Shown in pieces: positions 37,546 through 47,015 of a DNA stretch of 64,000 nt (position 1 is its first letter; each line of letters begins with the position of its first letter). The translations under genes and the position numbers were made by a program. The notes below the pieces were generated by a model. It was given only the letters and a program-made list of their open reading frames with translations. It did no database searches and was not told the origin of the DNA. This stretch comes from Hahellaceae bacterium (GTDB lineage Bacteria > Pseudomonadota > Gammaproteobacteria > Pseudomonadales > Oleiphilaceae): NCBI GenBank assembly GCA_016716085.1, contig JADJWY010000001.1:615050-679049 (forward strand), written 5' to 3'.

Positions 37546-39537
37546 ATGCTTGTAGAAAAAATAGCATGGATGTACAACCGCCTGAGGTGTATGTCGTTCT
37601 CGGAAATTGTGCACCGTTTCGTCGTGGCGATGCATTCCACTATGGAAAAACGGGGACTCCGCCTCGCGATCACTCCGCCGGCACCGGAATTTTCAGCGCC
37701 GCCACTGGCTTATTGGATACACCTACCAAGCAACGTCGACGTAACCCCATACATTGAAAAAGCTGAAAAAATAATCAGCGGCTATGTGGACGTGTTTTCC
37801 ATGAAAAGCCATGAAATTGGGAATCCTCCTCAATGGAACAAAGACCCCAAAACCGGCATTATGTCCCCTTTGACTTTTGGAAAAAGTCTCGACTATCGAA
37901 ATGAAGCGATCGTGGGCGATATCAAGTATTTATGGGAGCCAAGCCGTCATCTTCAGCTTGTGAGTCTGGCCCAGGCTTATGCACTGAGTAGCGAAGAGAA
38001 ATATGCAGACGCATTTGCCGCACAGCTCAAGTCTTGGTTGGAACAGTGCCCATACATGATGGGGCCTCACTGGACCAGTTCTCTGGAGTTGGGCATTCGG
38101 CTCATAAACTGGGCTATTTGTTGGCAGCTACTCGGAGGCTCGCAATGCCCTATTTTCCGAAAACCCGAATTCAGTAACTTGCTGAACGATTGGCTTACAT
38201 CGATTTATCAGCACGTGCACTTCATTAACGGGCATTATTCAGGTTTTTCCTCGGCTAATAACCATCTCATAGGCGAAGCTGCTGGCGCGTACATCGCTAC
38301 CAAAACCTGGCCCCATTGGAACGCTTTCCGTCACTGGGAGAGTCGGGCCCGGCAACATCTCGAAAGAGAAGCTCTCCTACAAAATTATGCAGATGGGGTC
38401 AACAAAGAGCAGGCGATTTCCTATCAGCAATTCGTTTACGACTTTCTTGGCTTCGCAGGTCTATGTGGAAAGGCTCATGGCAGTGACTTCCCACGCCAAT
38501 ATTGGGCGAATCTTGAACGGATGGCAGAGTTTCTCGCGTCAGTCATGGACTGTTCTGGAAATGTCCCGATGATTGGTGATGCCGATGATGGCTATGTGAA
38601 TCGCCTTGATCCGACATTGGATTTTTGCCCTTACCAATCCATTCTCATGACCAGTGCAGTGCTCTTCGACCGGGCTGATTTAGCCGCGAAATGTCATCAT
38701 CAGGATCACAAGACCCTCTGGCTTACCGGGCGTTCCGTAAAACTTTCGCCCGAAGGCAATGCAGGACAAAGTCCCCGCCCCTTTCTGAAAAAGAATTTCC
38801 ATGAGGGCGGCTATCACATCCTCGGTAGTGATTTCGATACGCCCGCCGAAGTACGAATCGTGATGGACACAGGCCCACTAGGCTATCTTGGGATTGCAGC
38901 TCACGGGCATGCTGACGCACTCACCTTCGTGTTATCCAGTAAAGGCGAAGAGGTACTGATTGACCCAGGGACCTATGCCTACCATACCCAGAAAAAATGG
39001 CGTAATTACTTTCGAGGGACTTTGGCGCATAACACGCTGACGATTGATGGAGAAAATCAATCCGTTATCGGAGGTAATTTCATGTGGCTAGACAAAGCAG
39101 AGACGCAACATCTAAAAACGGTCAGCGATTCAGAACATGATCTGGTGTCAGCCTCACACAACGGATACATGAGGCTCAAGTCGCCAGCAACCCATAGGCG
39201 AACGCTGACCTACCACAAAAAAACCAGAATCCTCGAGGTCGTCGACCTAATTGAAAGCAGCGGGCCTCACATGATCACGATTTGCTGGCATTTCCCTGAA
39301 TGGTATGAAGTCGAGGCAACACCGGACGGGCATCTAATTTGCCAGGGAAAGCATAACTCGGTGACGCTAACTCCTGAATTCAAGATGAATGACCTAAAAC
39401 TGGTACGTGGCGATGATGATAGACCTGCAGGATGGATTTCACGTTCGTTTGACCACAAACAAGCCGCCTGGACAGCAATATACTCAGTCGAAACCCGCTC
39501 CAACATAGAGTTTCGCACTATAATCTCAGGGTTGTAG
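37546..39537 (+). CDS. Heparinase II/III-like polysaccharide lyase family protein
   Basis: 663 residues from the ATG at 37546 (AACAGG just upstream). An in-frame start at 37504 is possible. An N-terminal alpha-toroid region (about 100-350, GPHWTSSLELGIRLINWA) is followed by the heparinase II/III beta domain (about 400-570) with AAHGHADAL and GTLAHNTLTIDG, which supply the usual His/Tyr acid-base groups. No signal peptide is evident. Members of this family in EPS loci are common and may cleave or edit uronic-acid glycans. With an AlgD enzyme next door, a uronate polymer is the likely substrate. Confidence 0.82.
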   Translation: MLVEKIAWMYNRLRCMSFSEIVHRFVVAMHSTMEKRGLRLAITPPAPEFSAPPLAYWIHLPSNVDVTPYIEKAEKIISGYVDVFSMKSHEIGNPPQWNKDPKTGIMSPLTFGKSLDYRNEAIVGDIKYLWEPSRHLQLVSLAQAYALSSEEKYADAFAAQLKSWLEQCPYMMGPHWTSSLELGIRLINWAICWQLLGGSQCPIFRKPEFSNLLNDWLTSIYQHVHFINGHYSGFSSANNHLIGEAAGAYIATKTWPHWNAFRHWESRARQHLEREALLQNYADGVNKEQAISYQQFVYDFLGFAGLCGKAHGSDFPRQYWANLERMAEFLASVMDCSGNVPMIGDADDGYVNRLDPTLDFCPYQSILMTSAVLFDRADLAAKCHHQDHKTLWLTGRSVKLSPEGNAGQSPRPFLKKNFHEGGYHILGSDFDTPAEVRIVMDTGPLGYLGIAAHGHADALTFVLSSKGEEVLIDPGTYAYHTQKKWRNYFRGTLAHNTLTIDGENQSVIGGNFMWLDKAETQHLKTVSDSEHDLVSASHNGYMRLKSPATHRRTLTYHKKTRILEVVDLIESSGPHMITICWHFPEWYEVEATPDGHLICQGKHNSVTLTPEFKMNDLKLVRGDDDRPAGWISRSFDHKQAAWTAIYSVETRSNIEFRTIISGL

Positions 39538-39596
39538 CGTAACGTTCTATCCATTTAGGCTAGATTCGGAAATCAGGTGACTGATGAAACAATTGG

Positions 39597-40920
39597 AAAG
39601 GAGTATTAAATGAAAATCAGTATATTGGGCTTGGGCTATGTTGGTGCCGTATCAGCGGGTTGTCTTGCCAAGGAAGGGCATACCGTTGTGGGCGTAGACC
39701 CCAACCAAACCAAGGTCCGCCTGATCAATGAAGGCAAATCTCCGATCATTGAAAAGGACATTGATACAATCATTGCCGACCGTGTCGCTAACGGGAACCT
39801 CAAGGCGACGACCAATATCGCTGAAGCCATTCACCAGACTGAAGTCTCCCTGATCTGTGTTGGTACGCCCAGCCAACTCAATGGCAGCCTTGATCTGCAT
39901 TACGTGCGCCGCGTCTGCGAAGAAATAGCCGAAGCGCTGCGCAACAAGAGTAGTTACCATGTCGTGGTCGTGCGAAGCACCATGCTACCGGGTTCCGTGG
40001 CATCTACGGTGATTCCGACCTTGAGCAGTATTCCGGGAAAAAGCTGGCCAGGATTTTGGCGTGTGTATCAACCCGGAGTTCTCAGGGAAGGCACCGCAGT
40101 TTATGACTATTTCAATCCACCCAAAACCGTTATCGGCGAGGTGGACACCGTGCGGGTGACATGTTGGTGGAGATCTACAAAGATCTCAATGCTCCCCTGA
40201 TCAGAACCGATATTCAAACGGCTGAGTTGGTTAAGTACACAGATAACGTGTGGCATGCATTGAAAGTCGCATTTGCCAATGAGATTGGCGTTATCGCCAA
40301 ATCACTGAATATTGATGGCCACAAAGTCATGAATATTTTCTGTCAGGACACCAAACTCAATATATCTCCCTATTACATGAAGCCAGGCTTTTGCCTTTGG
40401 CGGCTCATGCCTGCCCAAAGACGTTCGGGCATTGACCTATAAGGCCCGGACGCTGGATCTAAACCTGCCGGTGCTCAATGCGATCAACCCGAGCAACGAA
40501 TGCCAGATCGAACGCGGTCTGAAAATGATCACCGAAAAATCCAGAAACAAAATTGGTATTTTTGGATTCAGCTTCAAGGCAGGTACAGATGATCTGCGAG
40601 AGAGCCCGATTGTAGAGGTGATTGAGCGACTGATCGGCAAAGGTTATGACTTGAAGATCTATGACCGGAACGTCAATCTTGCCAGCATCATGGGTGCGAA
40701 CAAGGATTACATATTGAACCGCATCCCACACATTTCGAAACTCATGTGCCAAACGACAGAAGAGGTTCTGGCCCACGCCGAGGTAATTGTTATCGGCAAT
40801 GGCGACCCTGAATTCAAGTCACTGCTGGGCAAATTGGCAGAAGGGCAGGAAATCGTTGATCTGGTAAGGATCACCGACCAGGTCAGCCAGAAAGGCAAAT
40901 ATGACGGGATTTGCTGGTAA
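39597..40920 (+). repeat. Duplicated algD unit, copy 1
   Basis: 1324 bp including the ribosome site AAAGGAG. Apart from one base in the leader, it differs from copy 2 (41002-42328) only by five single-base homopolymer indels and two adjacent substitutions (39782-39783). The sequences before and after each copy are unrelated. Confidence 0.95.
39610..40920 (+). pseudogene. algD: GDP-mannose dehydrogenase copy 1, frameshifted
   Basis: Same gene as 41015-42328 but with five single-base indels relative to it. A C is missing at 40019-40020, an A at 40038-40042, a T at 40079-40080 and a C at 40148-40149; a T is added at 40389-40392. The first three restore the frame after a scrambled stretch, the fourth leads to a stop at 40200, and the fifth returns to frame. 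The catalytic-cysteine loop GGSCLPKD would be lost in the direct reading. If the bases are correct this copy makes no enzyme. All changes are in homopolymers, so assembly or polishing error in a repeat is a strong alternative. Confidence 0.8.
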
Positions 40921-41001
40921 ACGTGACTCATTCAATATGTAGCGACTCGCTCGAGAGAATCGTTACGAAGTCGCACGCTGTGGCTTCCATTACAGAACTT
41001 A

Positions 41002-42328
41002 AAAGGAGCATTAAATGAAAATCAGTATATTGGGCTTGGGCTATGTTGGTGCCGTATCAGCGGGTTGTCTTGCCAAGGAAGGGCATACCGTTGTGGGCGT
41101 AGACCCCAACCAAACCAAGGTCCGCCTGATCAATGAAGGCAAATCTCCGATCATTGAAAAGGACATTGATACAATCATTGCCGACCAGGTCGCTAACGGG
41201 AACCTCAAGGCGACGACCAATATCGCTGAAGCCATTCACCAGACTGAAGTCTCCCTGATCTGTGTTGGTACGCCCAGCCAACTCAATGGCAGCCTTGATC
41301 TGCATTACGTGCGCCGCGTCTGCGAAGAAATAGCCGAAGCGCTGCGCAACAAGAGTAGTTACCATGTCGTGGTCGTGCGAAGCACCATGCTACCGGGTTC
41401 CGTGGCATCTACGGTGATTCCGACCCTTGAGCAGTATTCCGGGAAAAAAGCTGGCCAGGATTTTGGCGTGTGTATCAACCCGGAGTTTCTCAGGGAAGGC
41501 ACCGCAGTTTATGACTATTTCAATCCACCCAAAACCGTTATCGGCGAGGTGGACACCCGTGCGGGTGACATGTTGGTGGAGATCTACAAAGATCTCAATG
41601 CTCCCCTGATCAGAACCGATATTCAAACGGCTGAGTTGGTTAAGTACACAGATAACGTGTGGCATGCATTGAAAGTCGCATTTGCCAATGAGATTGGCGT
41701 TATCGCCAAATCACTGAATATTGATGGCCACAAAGTCATGAATATTTTCTGTCAGGACACCAAACTCAATATATCTCCCTATTACATGAAGCCAGGCTTT
41801 GCCTTTGGCGGCTCATGCCTGCCCAAAGACGTTCGGGCATTGACCTATAAGGCCCGGACGCTGGATCTAAACCTGCCGGTGCTCAATGCGATCAACCCGA
41901 GCAACGAATGCCAGATCGAACGCGGTCTGAAAATGATCACCGAAAAATCCAGAAACAAAATTGGTATTTTTGGATTCAGCTTCAAGGCAGGTACAGATGA
42001 TCTGCGAGAGAGCCCGATTGTAGAGGTGATTGAGCGACTGATCGGCAAAGGTTATGACTTGAAGATCTATGACCGGAACGTCAATCTTGCCAGCATCATG
42101 GGTGCGAACAAGGATTACATATTGAACCGCATCCCACACATTTCGAAACTCATGTGCCAAACGACAGAAGAGGTTCTGGCCCACGCCGAGGTAATTGTTA
42201 TCGGCAATGGCGACCCTGAATTCAAGTCACTGCTGGGCAAATTGGCAGAAGGGCAGGAAATCGTTGATCTGGTAAGGATCACCGACCAGGTCAGCCAGAA
42301 AGGCAAATATGACGGGATTTGCTGGTAA
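41002..42328 (+). repeat. Duplicated algD unit, copy 2
   Basis: 1327 bp, the intact partner of 39597-40920. 81 bp of unrelated sequence separates the two copies. Confidence 0.95.
41015..42328 (+). CDS. algD: GDP-mannose 6-dehydrogenase (AlgD type), intact copy
   Basis: 437 residues, the length of Pseudomonas AlgD. The NAD-binding start is ISILGLGYVGAVSAGCL. CVGTPS and NPEFLREGTA follow, then the catalytic cysteine in FAFGGSCLPKDVRALTY (Cys near 268), KAGTDDLRESP and the C-terminal DGICW end typical of AlgD. It oxidises GDP-mannose to GDP-mannuronate, so the EPS probably contains a mannuronate-derived unit. UDP-glucose dehydrogenases share the fold but match less well. Ribosome site AAAAGGAG. 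The next gene starts within its stop codon (TAATG). Confidence 0.88.
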   Translation: MKISILGLGYVGAVSAGCLAKEGHTVVGVDPNQTKVRLINEGKSPIIEKDIDTIIADQVANGNLKATTNIAEAIHQTEVSLICVGTPSQLNGSLDLHYVRRVCEEIAEALRNKSSYHVVVVRSTMLPGSVASTVIPTLEQYSGKKAGQDFGVCINPEFLREGTAVYDYFNPPKTVIGEVDTRAGDMLVEIYKDLNAPLIRTDIQTAELVKYTDNVWHALKVAFANEIGVIAKSLNIDGHKVMNIFCQDTKLNISPYYMKPGFAFGGSCLPKDVRALTYKARTLDLNLPVLNAINPSNECQIERGLKMITEKSRNKIGIFGFSFKAGTDDLRESPIVEVIERLIGKGYDLKIYDRNVNLASIMGANKDYILNRIPHISKLMCQTTEEVLAHAEVIVIGNGDPEFKSLLGKLAEGQEIVDLVRITDQVSQKGKYDGICW

Positions 42329-43514
42329 TGAAAAACAAGCACATTTTAATCATTGTCGAAAATCTTCCCTGCCCTTTGATCGCCGGGTTTGGCAAGAAGC
42401 CACAACTCTAAAGCAGTCGGGCTACGAAGTGTCGATCATTTGCCCAGTGGGTAAAGGATATGACAAGCGCTATGAGGTTCTGAACGACATACATATCTAC
42501 AGGCATCCACTGCCCTTAGAGGCGGATGGGGCGCTCGGCTACTTGGTAGAGTATTCTACTGCTTTATTTTGGGAATTCTGGCTATCCTTCAAAATCCTGT
42601 TCACGAGAGGCTTTGACGCCATCCACGCCTGCAATCCTCCCGATTTAATCTTTATTGTCGGAGGTTTTTTCAAACTTTTTGGAAAGAAATTTCTCTTTGA
42701 TCATCACGACATCAATCCAGAGCTGTATGAGGCCAAGTTTAATCGTCGAGATTTCTTCTACAAGCTTATGGTGCTGTTTGAACGATTGACGTTCAAATGT
42801 GCGAATGTTTCGATCGCAACCAATGAGTCCTACCGTAAAATAGCCATCGAACGAGGCGGGATGAGTCCCGATAGAGTTCATGTTGTGCGAAGCGGGCCTA
42901 AATTAGATCGATTAAAGATCATTCCACCCGTACCGGGGCTCAAAAAAGGAAAGTCCTTCATGGTGGGCTATGTAGGCGTAATCGGTAAGCAAGAGGGCGT
43001 CGATTATCTGCTTAAAGCTGCGCAGTATATCGTCTATACCATGAATCGAAAGGACATTCATTTTGGTATTGTGGGTGGCGGAACAGAGCTTGAGACCCTA
43101 AAAGCATTTGCAGCAGAGCTAAACATTTCTGATTACGTGACCTTTACGGGTCGTGTTCCTGACCAAGAGTTGCTGGAAATGCTCAATACTGCTGATGTTT
43201 GTGTAAACCCGGACGTCGCAAACGATATGAATGACAAGTCCACCATGAACAAAATCATGGAATACATGGCATTAGGCAAACCCATCGTACAGTTTGACCT
43301 GACGGAGGGACGTGTCTCTGCCCAAGAAGCCTCACTTTACGCAAAGCGTAACGACTACGAAGACATGGCCAAACTCATAGTCGAGCTATTGGATAATCCT
43401 GAGCTTCGAGACAGGATGGGTAAATTTGGCCGACAACGTGTTGAGGAAGATCTTCAGTGGCCTAAAGAAGAACCTAAACTTTTGGCTGCATACTCACAAC
43501 TGTTTTCAAAATGA
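42328..43514 (+). pseudogene. Glycosyltransferase family 4, single-base frameshift near N-terminus
   Basis: The natural start is the ATG at 42328, overlapping the algD stop, and reads MKNKHILIIVENLP. The frame then breaks at CCC 42367-42369. With one more C it would continue LPFDRRVWQEA, the usual opening of this glycosyltransferase type, and run intact to 43514. The downstream frame has no good start of its own. The remaining ~385 residues show a normal GT-B layout: donor domain from MVGYVGVIGKQEGVDYL, and TMNKIMEYMALGKPIVQFD at the nucleotide-sugar site. Either a real null allele or a sequencing error. Confidence 0.75.
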
Positions 43515-43517
43515 AAG

Positions 43518-43549
43518 AGGGGGCATTGCCCCCTTATTTTGTTTTTTTA
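43518..43549 (+). terminator. Rho-independent terminator after the glycosyltransferase
   Basis: AGGGGGC, loop ATT, GCCCCCT, then TATTTTGTTTTTTT on the plus strand. A classic strong terminator closing the 36076-43514 run. The minus-strand ATPase gene ends just beyond it. Confidence 0.8.
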
Positions 43550-43568
43550 TTGAATTGCGCCCGATACC

Positions 43569-44435
43569 TTATTTCTTCAAGGCCTCGTACCCCGCATCCA
43601 ACTTGGCAAACTCCTCTTCTCTTATGGGCGAAAGACCATGTTCTTTGTCACTGATAACCTGACCTACAATTTCTGAGGTTATCTTCTTCACCTCTACAGC
43701 ATAGCCATACACAAGGGATGTATCGCACAAAACGTTTATTAAGCGAGGCATACCACCACTGTGCTTCCAAATGAGCGACTTCGCTGCATCATCGAATAGG
43801 AAAGGATCTCCACCAGCAACCGAAAGGCGGTGCATGATGTAGGAGTGGGTATCCAGCTCACTCAACCTTTTCAGGTGATAATCCACAGATATCCGCTGAG
43901 CAAACTGATGTAATTCGGGGCGTCTGAGAATAATACGCAACTCGGGCTGGCCAACAAGAATAAATTGAATCAGAAGATGCTTGCCATAGTTGATATTCGA
44001 AATCATCCGAATTTGTTCCAGAAAATCGATATCGAGTTTTTGTGCCTCGTCGATAATCATCACGCACTGCCGCCCTTCCTTATACTCCTTGATCAGAAAT
44101 CTCGTAAGCTGGTCATATAAGCCTACTTGGCCATCTTCCTGATGCGACACACCGAAGCTAAACAAAATCCAGCGGAGTAACTCCCTCTTCTCATATACAA
44201 CCGTATTATTCAAAAGCCCAACCGTAAAACGAGAATCATCTCTCTCCAATATCTTACGAATTAACGTGGTCTTCCCTGTGCCGATATCACCCGTGATAAC
44301 GGTAAAGCCGTCCTTTGTTAAGCCGTATTCAAGCATGCTAAGGGCTTGACGATATTGACTACCCAGAAACAGAAAGTCTGGATCGGGCAATAAATTAAAT
44401 GGCAGCTCCTTAAGCCCGTAAAATTCTTGATACAT
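43569..44435 (-). CDS. XrtA-associated ExeA-like AAA ATPase, second copy
   Basis: 288 residues. Paralog of the 4109-4999 ATPase and of similar length. It starts MYQEFYGLKELPFNLLPDP, with Walker A GDIGTGKTT (about 48-56), Walker B VMIIDEAQKL (about 127-136), GQPEL and QRIS. The lid helix has GGMPRLINVLCD. Third gene of a minus-strand cassette after the chain-length protein and the autokinase, the same order as in 1438-4999. Confidence 0.85.
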   Translation of the reverse strand: MYQEFYGLKELPFNLLPDPDFLFLGSQYRQALSMLEYGLTKDGFTVITGDIGTGKTTLIRKILERDDSRFTVGLLNNTVVYEKRELLRWILFSFGVSHQEDGQVGLYDQLTRFLIKEYKEGRQCVMIIDEAQKLDIDFLEQIRMISNINYGKHLLIQFILVGQPELRIILRRPELHQFAQRISVDYHLKRLSELDTHSYIMHRLSVAGGDPFLFDDAAKSLIWKHSGGMPRLINVLCDTSLVYGYAVEVKKITSEIVGQVISDKEHGLSPIREEEFAKLDAGYEALKK

Positions 44436-44503
44436 ATTCTTTCCAGTTAAGAGATTAAACGATTCACGCCGAGCAGGACTTTGGTTCTATTCGCTCAAAA
44501 TCA

Positions 44504-45295
44504 CTAATAGTATCCATACTGCTGTGCAAGACACTCGCTGTCAGGCGCATTATTCAAAACACATCCGACAATATTCGCGTCCTTCAATAGCTCCATCGTT
44601 GCTGACAGCTGCTGTCGCGTCGTATGCCCTGAATTCACGATGATAAGCAAGGCGTCAAGATATGACGATATGGCAACGGCATCATCTCCTACAAAGACCG
44701 GCGGCAGACCAAAAACAGCCACCACGTTATCCTCGCTGGCTTTAATCTTTTCGACCATGTCTTTGATCGCGTTGCCCATCAGTACATCAGAAGATCCGTA
44801 TAAATGCTGGGTATTCATAATAACCCCAAGCCTGTCTACTCCAGGACACACCATAACATCCTCAATGGACGCAGCACCCGATATAAACTCTCCCAAACCC
44901 GCTTTCGGTGTAATACCCAAAAGGTTCCCGATAGCAGGTTTACGCAGATCTGCATCGACTAATAGCGCAGCATGGTTGGGCTCCATTGCGATAGCAACCG
45001 CGAGGTTAGTCGCCGTGAGTGACTTACCTGCATCCACTGATGGGCCCGTTACACCGATCACTTTCCAGTTGTTCTGCTCCATCACACGAAGCACCCGCGT
45101 GCGCAGCATTCGATAGTACTCTGAAACTGGGTTCGTCAATAAACCTGCAACAACCTTATTGGCCTCCAGCAAATCTCTCGAGATCTCAACACGGCGAACC
45201 TTCGCAAAGTCCAGACCTGCGATCAGATTTGTGCCCGAGGTTTTACCGACCCTCGTTTTATTGGCCATTTCAATCGCTTTCGTAATTCGATCCAT
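44504..45295 (-). CDS. CpsD/CapB-type tyrosine autokinase (BY-kinase)
   Basis: 263 residues. Cytoplasmic partner of the chain-length protein encoded just upstream. Walker A is intact, with GK in GPSVDAGKSLTATN; Walker A' is LLVDADLRKP, as in active BY-kinases; the Walker B region reads VVAVFGLPPV, which is atypical. The C-terminus ends QQYGYY, a small tyrosine cluster fit for autophosphorylation. It lacks the long proline-rich N-terminus of the paralog at 3049. It is probably the functional member of the pair. Confidence 0.85.
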   Translation of the reverse strand: MDRITKAIEMANKTRVGKTSGTNLIAGLDFAKVRRVEISRDLLEANKVVAGLLTNPVSEYYRMLRTRVLRVMEQNNWKVIGVTGPSVDAGKSLTATNLAVAIAMEPNHAALLVDADLRKPAIGNLLGITPKAGLGEFISGAASIEDVMVCPGVDRLGVIMNTQHLYGSSDVLMGNAIKDMVEKIKASEDNVVAVFGLPPVFVGDDAVAISSYLDALLIIVNSGHTTRQQLSATMELLKDANIVGCVLNNAPDSECLAQQYGYY

Positions 45296-45319
45296 ATCAA
45301 TTTATCCTACCGCACAAAC

Positions 45320-46804
45320 TCAAAGATTCGTCAGATCAATGACAGGGATGACCCCTATAGGCTTAGAGCCAAAAACCTGTATTACGTCCTTCGACGTTCG
45401 AATAGTATTATCCCTAGCCTCACTGATAACAATTCTGGCACTTCCAGATAAAAACCCGAAAAAGATTGCCAATAGGACTATGCCAGGCCTATTGGGACGA
45501 TCAGGTAGCCTGGGTTCAGTCGCCGCACTCAACAGTGTAAAGCGTTCACCTTTCTGTTCGCGCTCCAGACTTTGGGCTAATTGCGCTTGGTAAAGCCTTT
45601 CCTTAGTATCAGAATATTCTTTCTGTGCTCTATCCAAATCACGCAACAACGCATTAAATTTCAGGGTAACCTCAGGATTTTTAATTACCTTTTGACTAGC
45701 ATCGCTGACCAGTGCCTGAAGCTGATCCCGAGTCGCGCGAGACATTGCCAGTTTGGCATCATTTTCGTTTTGCTGATCCACCAAACGGTTATATTCCGGG
45801 TTGGTAGGTGCTACAACCTGTGCGCGATTTTTCATACCCCTCGAGATATCACCTTCTAGTTCAGCCACCTGTTCTTTTAGCCGCTTTACATCTGGATGGC
45901 TTTCGGTATAGGTCTGCAGTGCAATTTTCAAGTCCGCCCTCGCTTTTTCCAGCAGAATTCTCGGATCTTGAAGAACACCAAAATCCGTTCTATCCGTGAT
46001 GATGTAGGGGTCTGTTTGGCTTATTTGCTGACGAATTTGTGCAGAGCGGCTTTCCAGAAACGCAACTTCACCTTCGATGCGTCTCAATTCATCCTGGCGC
46101 GCCTGAAGCTGATCTCGGGTTTGACTCAACTGGTCTGGAAGGTACTCAAAACTTTCGTCCCGCAACTGTTGCAAATTGGATTCGATACCGCTGATCTCCG
46201 TTTTCAGGCGAGCACTCTCCTGCGCCAGAAAATCAGTTACTTTCTCGGTTTGTTCGGTTCTTAACGCCATATTTTCATCTAAGAACAACTTAGTCAGGGC
46301 ATTAGCAACCCGAGTCGCGACCTGAGGATCAGAATGCTCATAGGACACCGTAAAGGCAACCGTGAGATTAGAGGCCTTGTTTCCAGCACTTGGCTCAGAT
46401 ATCTGAACATCGACCATATCAACGGAGAGACTATCAATCATCTCACTGACCAGATCTCCGGCTTTCTCAACGAAGTCCTCATCCGCTTCATTCAGAAGAT
46501 CCACGCCTGGGTAGGCAACTTCTTTCGCCACTGCCAACATACGGTCGAATGTTAGCGTGCGCTGAGAAATAATTTCAATCCGCTCTTGGACATAGCCTGT
46601 CACCGTTGTCGCAACAAAATCGTCGGGAACCTGCTGCCGCTCAATCAACACCTTACTCTCAGCGCGAAAAACCGGCGGCAACAACCACGCAATAAGAATC
46701 CCGACAAACACCACAACGCAAAATGTAGAAAGAAATTCCCATTTACGACGTTTTACGATTGACCAAGATTCTTCTAAATCCAGGACTCCCTCTGAACCAC
46801 TCAT
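45320..46804 (-). CDS. EPS chain-length determinant (Wzz/GumC-like), second copy
   Basis: 494 residues. TM1 is at about 24-43, then PPVFRAESKVLIERQQVPDDF, which matches the same region of the 1438 protein. The periplasmic coiled coil spans about 165-400, and TM2 (about 438-456) follows PDRPNRPG. It lacks the extra C-terminal hydrophobic segment of the 1438 paralog. First gene of the minus-strand cassette 46804-43569. It probably controls the polymer made by the surrounding Wzy/Wzx genes. Confidence 0.85.
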   Translation of the reverse strand: MSGSEGVLDLEESWSIVKRRKWEFLSTFCVVVFVGILIAWLLPPVFRAESKVLIERQQVPDDFVATTVTGYVQERIEIISQRTLTFDRMLAVAKEVAYPGVDLLNEADEDFVEKAGDLVSEMIDSLSVDMVDVQISEPSAGNKASNLTVAFTVSYEHSDPQVATRVANALTKLFLDENMALRTEQTEKVTDFLAQESARLKTEISGIESNLQQLRDESFEYLPDQLSQTRDQLQARQDELRRIEGEVAFLESRSAQIRQQISQTDPYIITDRTDFGVLQDPRILLEKARADLKIALQTYTESHPDVKRLKEQVAELEGDISRGMKNRAQVVAPTNPEYNRLVDQQNENDAKLAMSRATRDQLQALVSDASQKVIKNPEVTLKFNALLRDLDRAQKEYSDTKERLYQAQLAQSLEREQKGERFTLLSAATEPRLPDRPNRPGIVLLAIFFGFLSGSARIVISEARDNTIRTSKDVIQVFGSKPIGVIPVIDLTNL

Positions 46805-46945
46805 ATTGAACCTGATACCTTTTCTTTAACACGCTTATAGGAGCAGGGCGACCTTATCAGGCCCCTAATCCTTCTATGATAGTTGAAATCGCGCTCGGAT
46901 TCATTGTGCAAACATACCGATACACATTATTAAAATACCTGTTTG

Positions 46946-46978
46946 CAAAAAAAAACCGGCGCCTGTCGGCACCGGTTT
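46946..46978 (-). terminator. Rho-independent terminator of the Ig-domain gene
   Basis: On the minus strand AAACCGGTGCC, short loop, GGCGCCGGTTT followed by a run of nine T's. Lies 38 bp past the stop of 47016-47918 and separates it from the chain-length cassette. Confidence 0.85.
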
Positions 46979-47015
46979 CACTCAACTCTGACTTTTATTT
47001 CGACAGCCCGTTGTT

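Noticed and set aside
40161..40920. Two separate short genes (40161-40442 and 40432-40920)
   Set aside because: They are frameshifted parts of algD copy 1, as the intact copy at 41015 shows.
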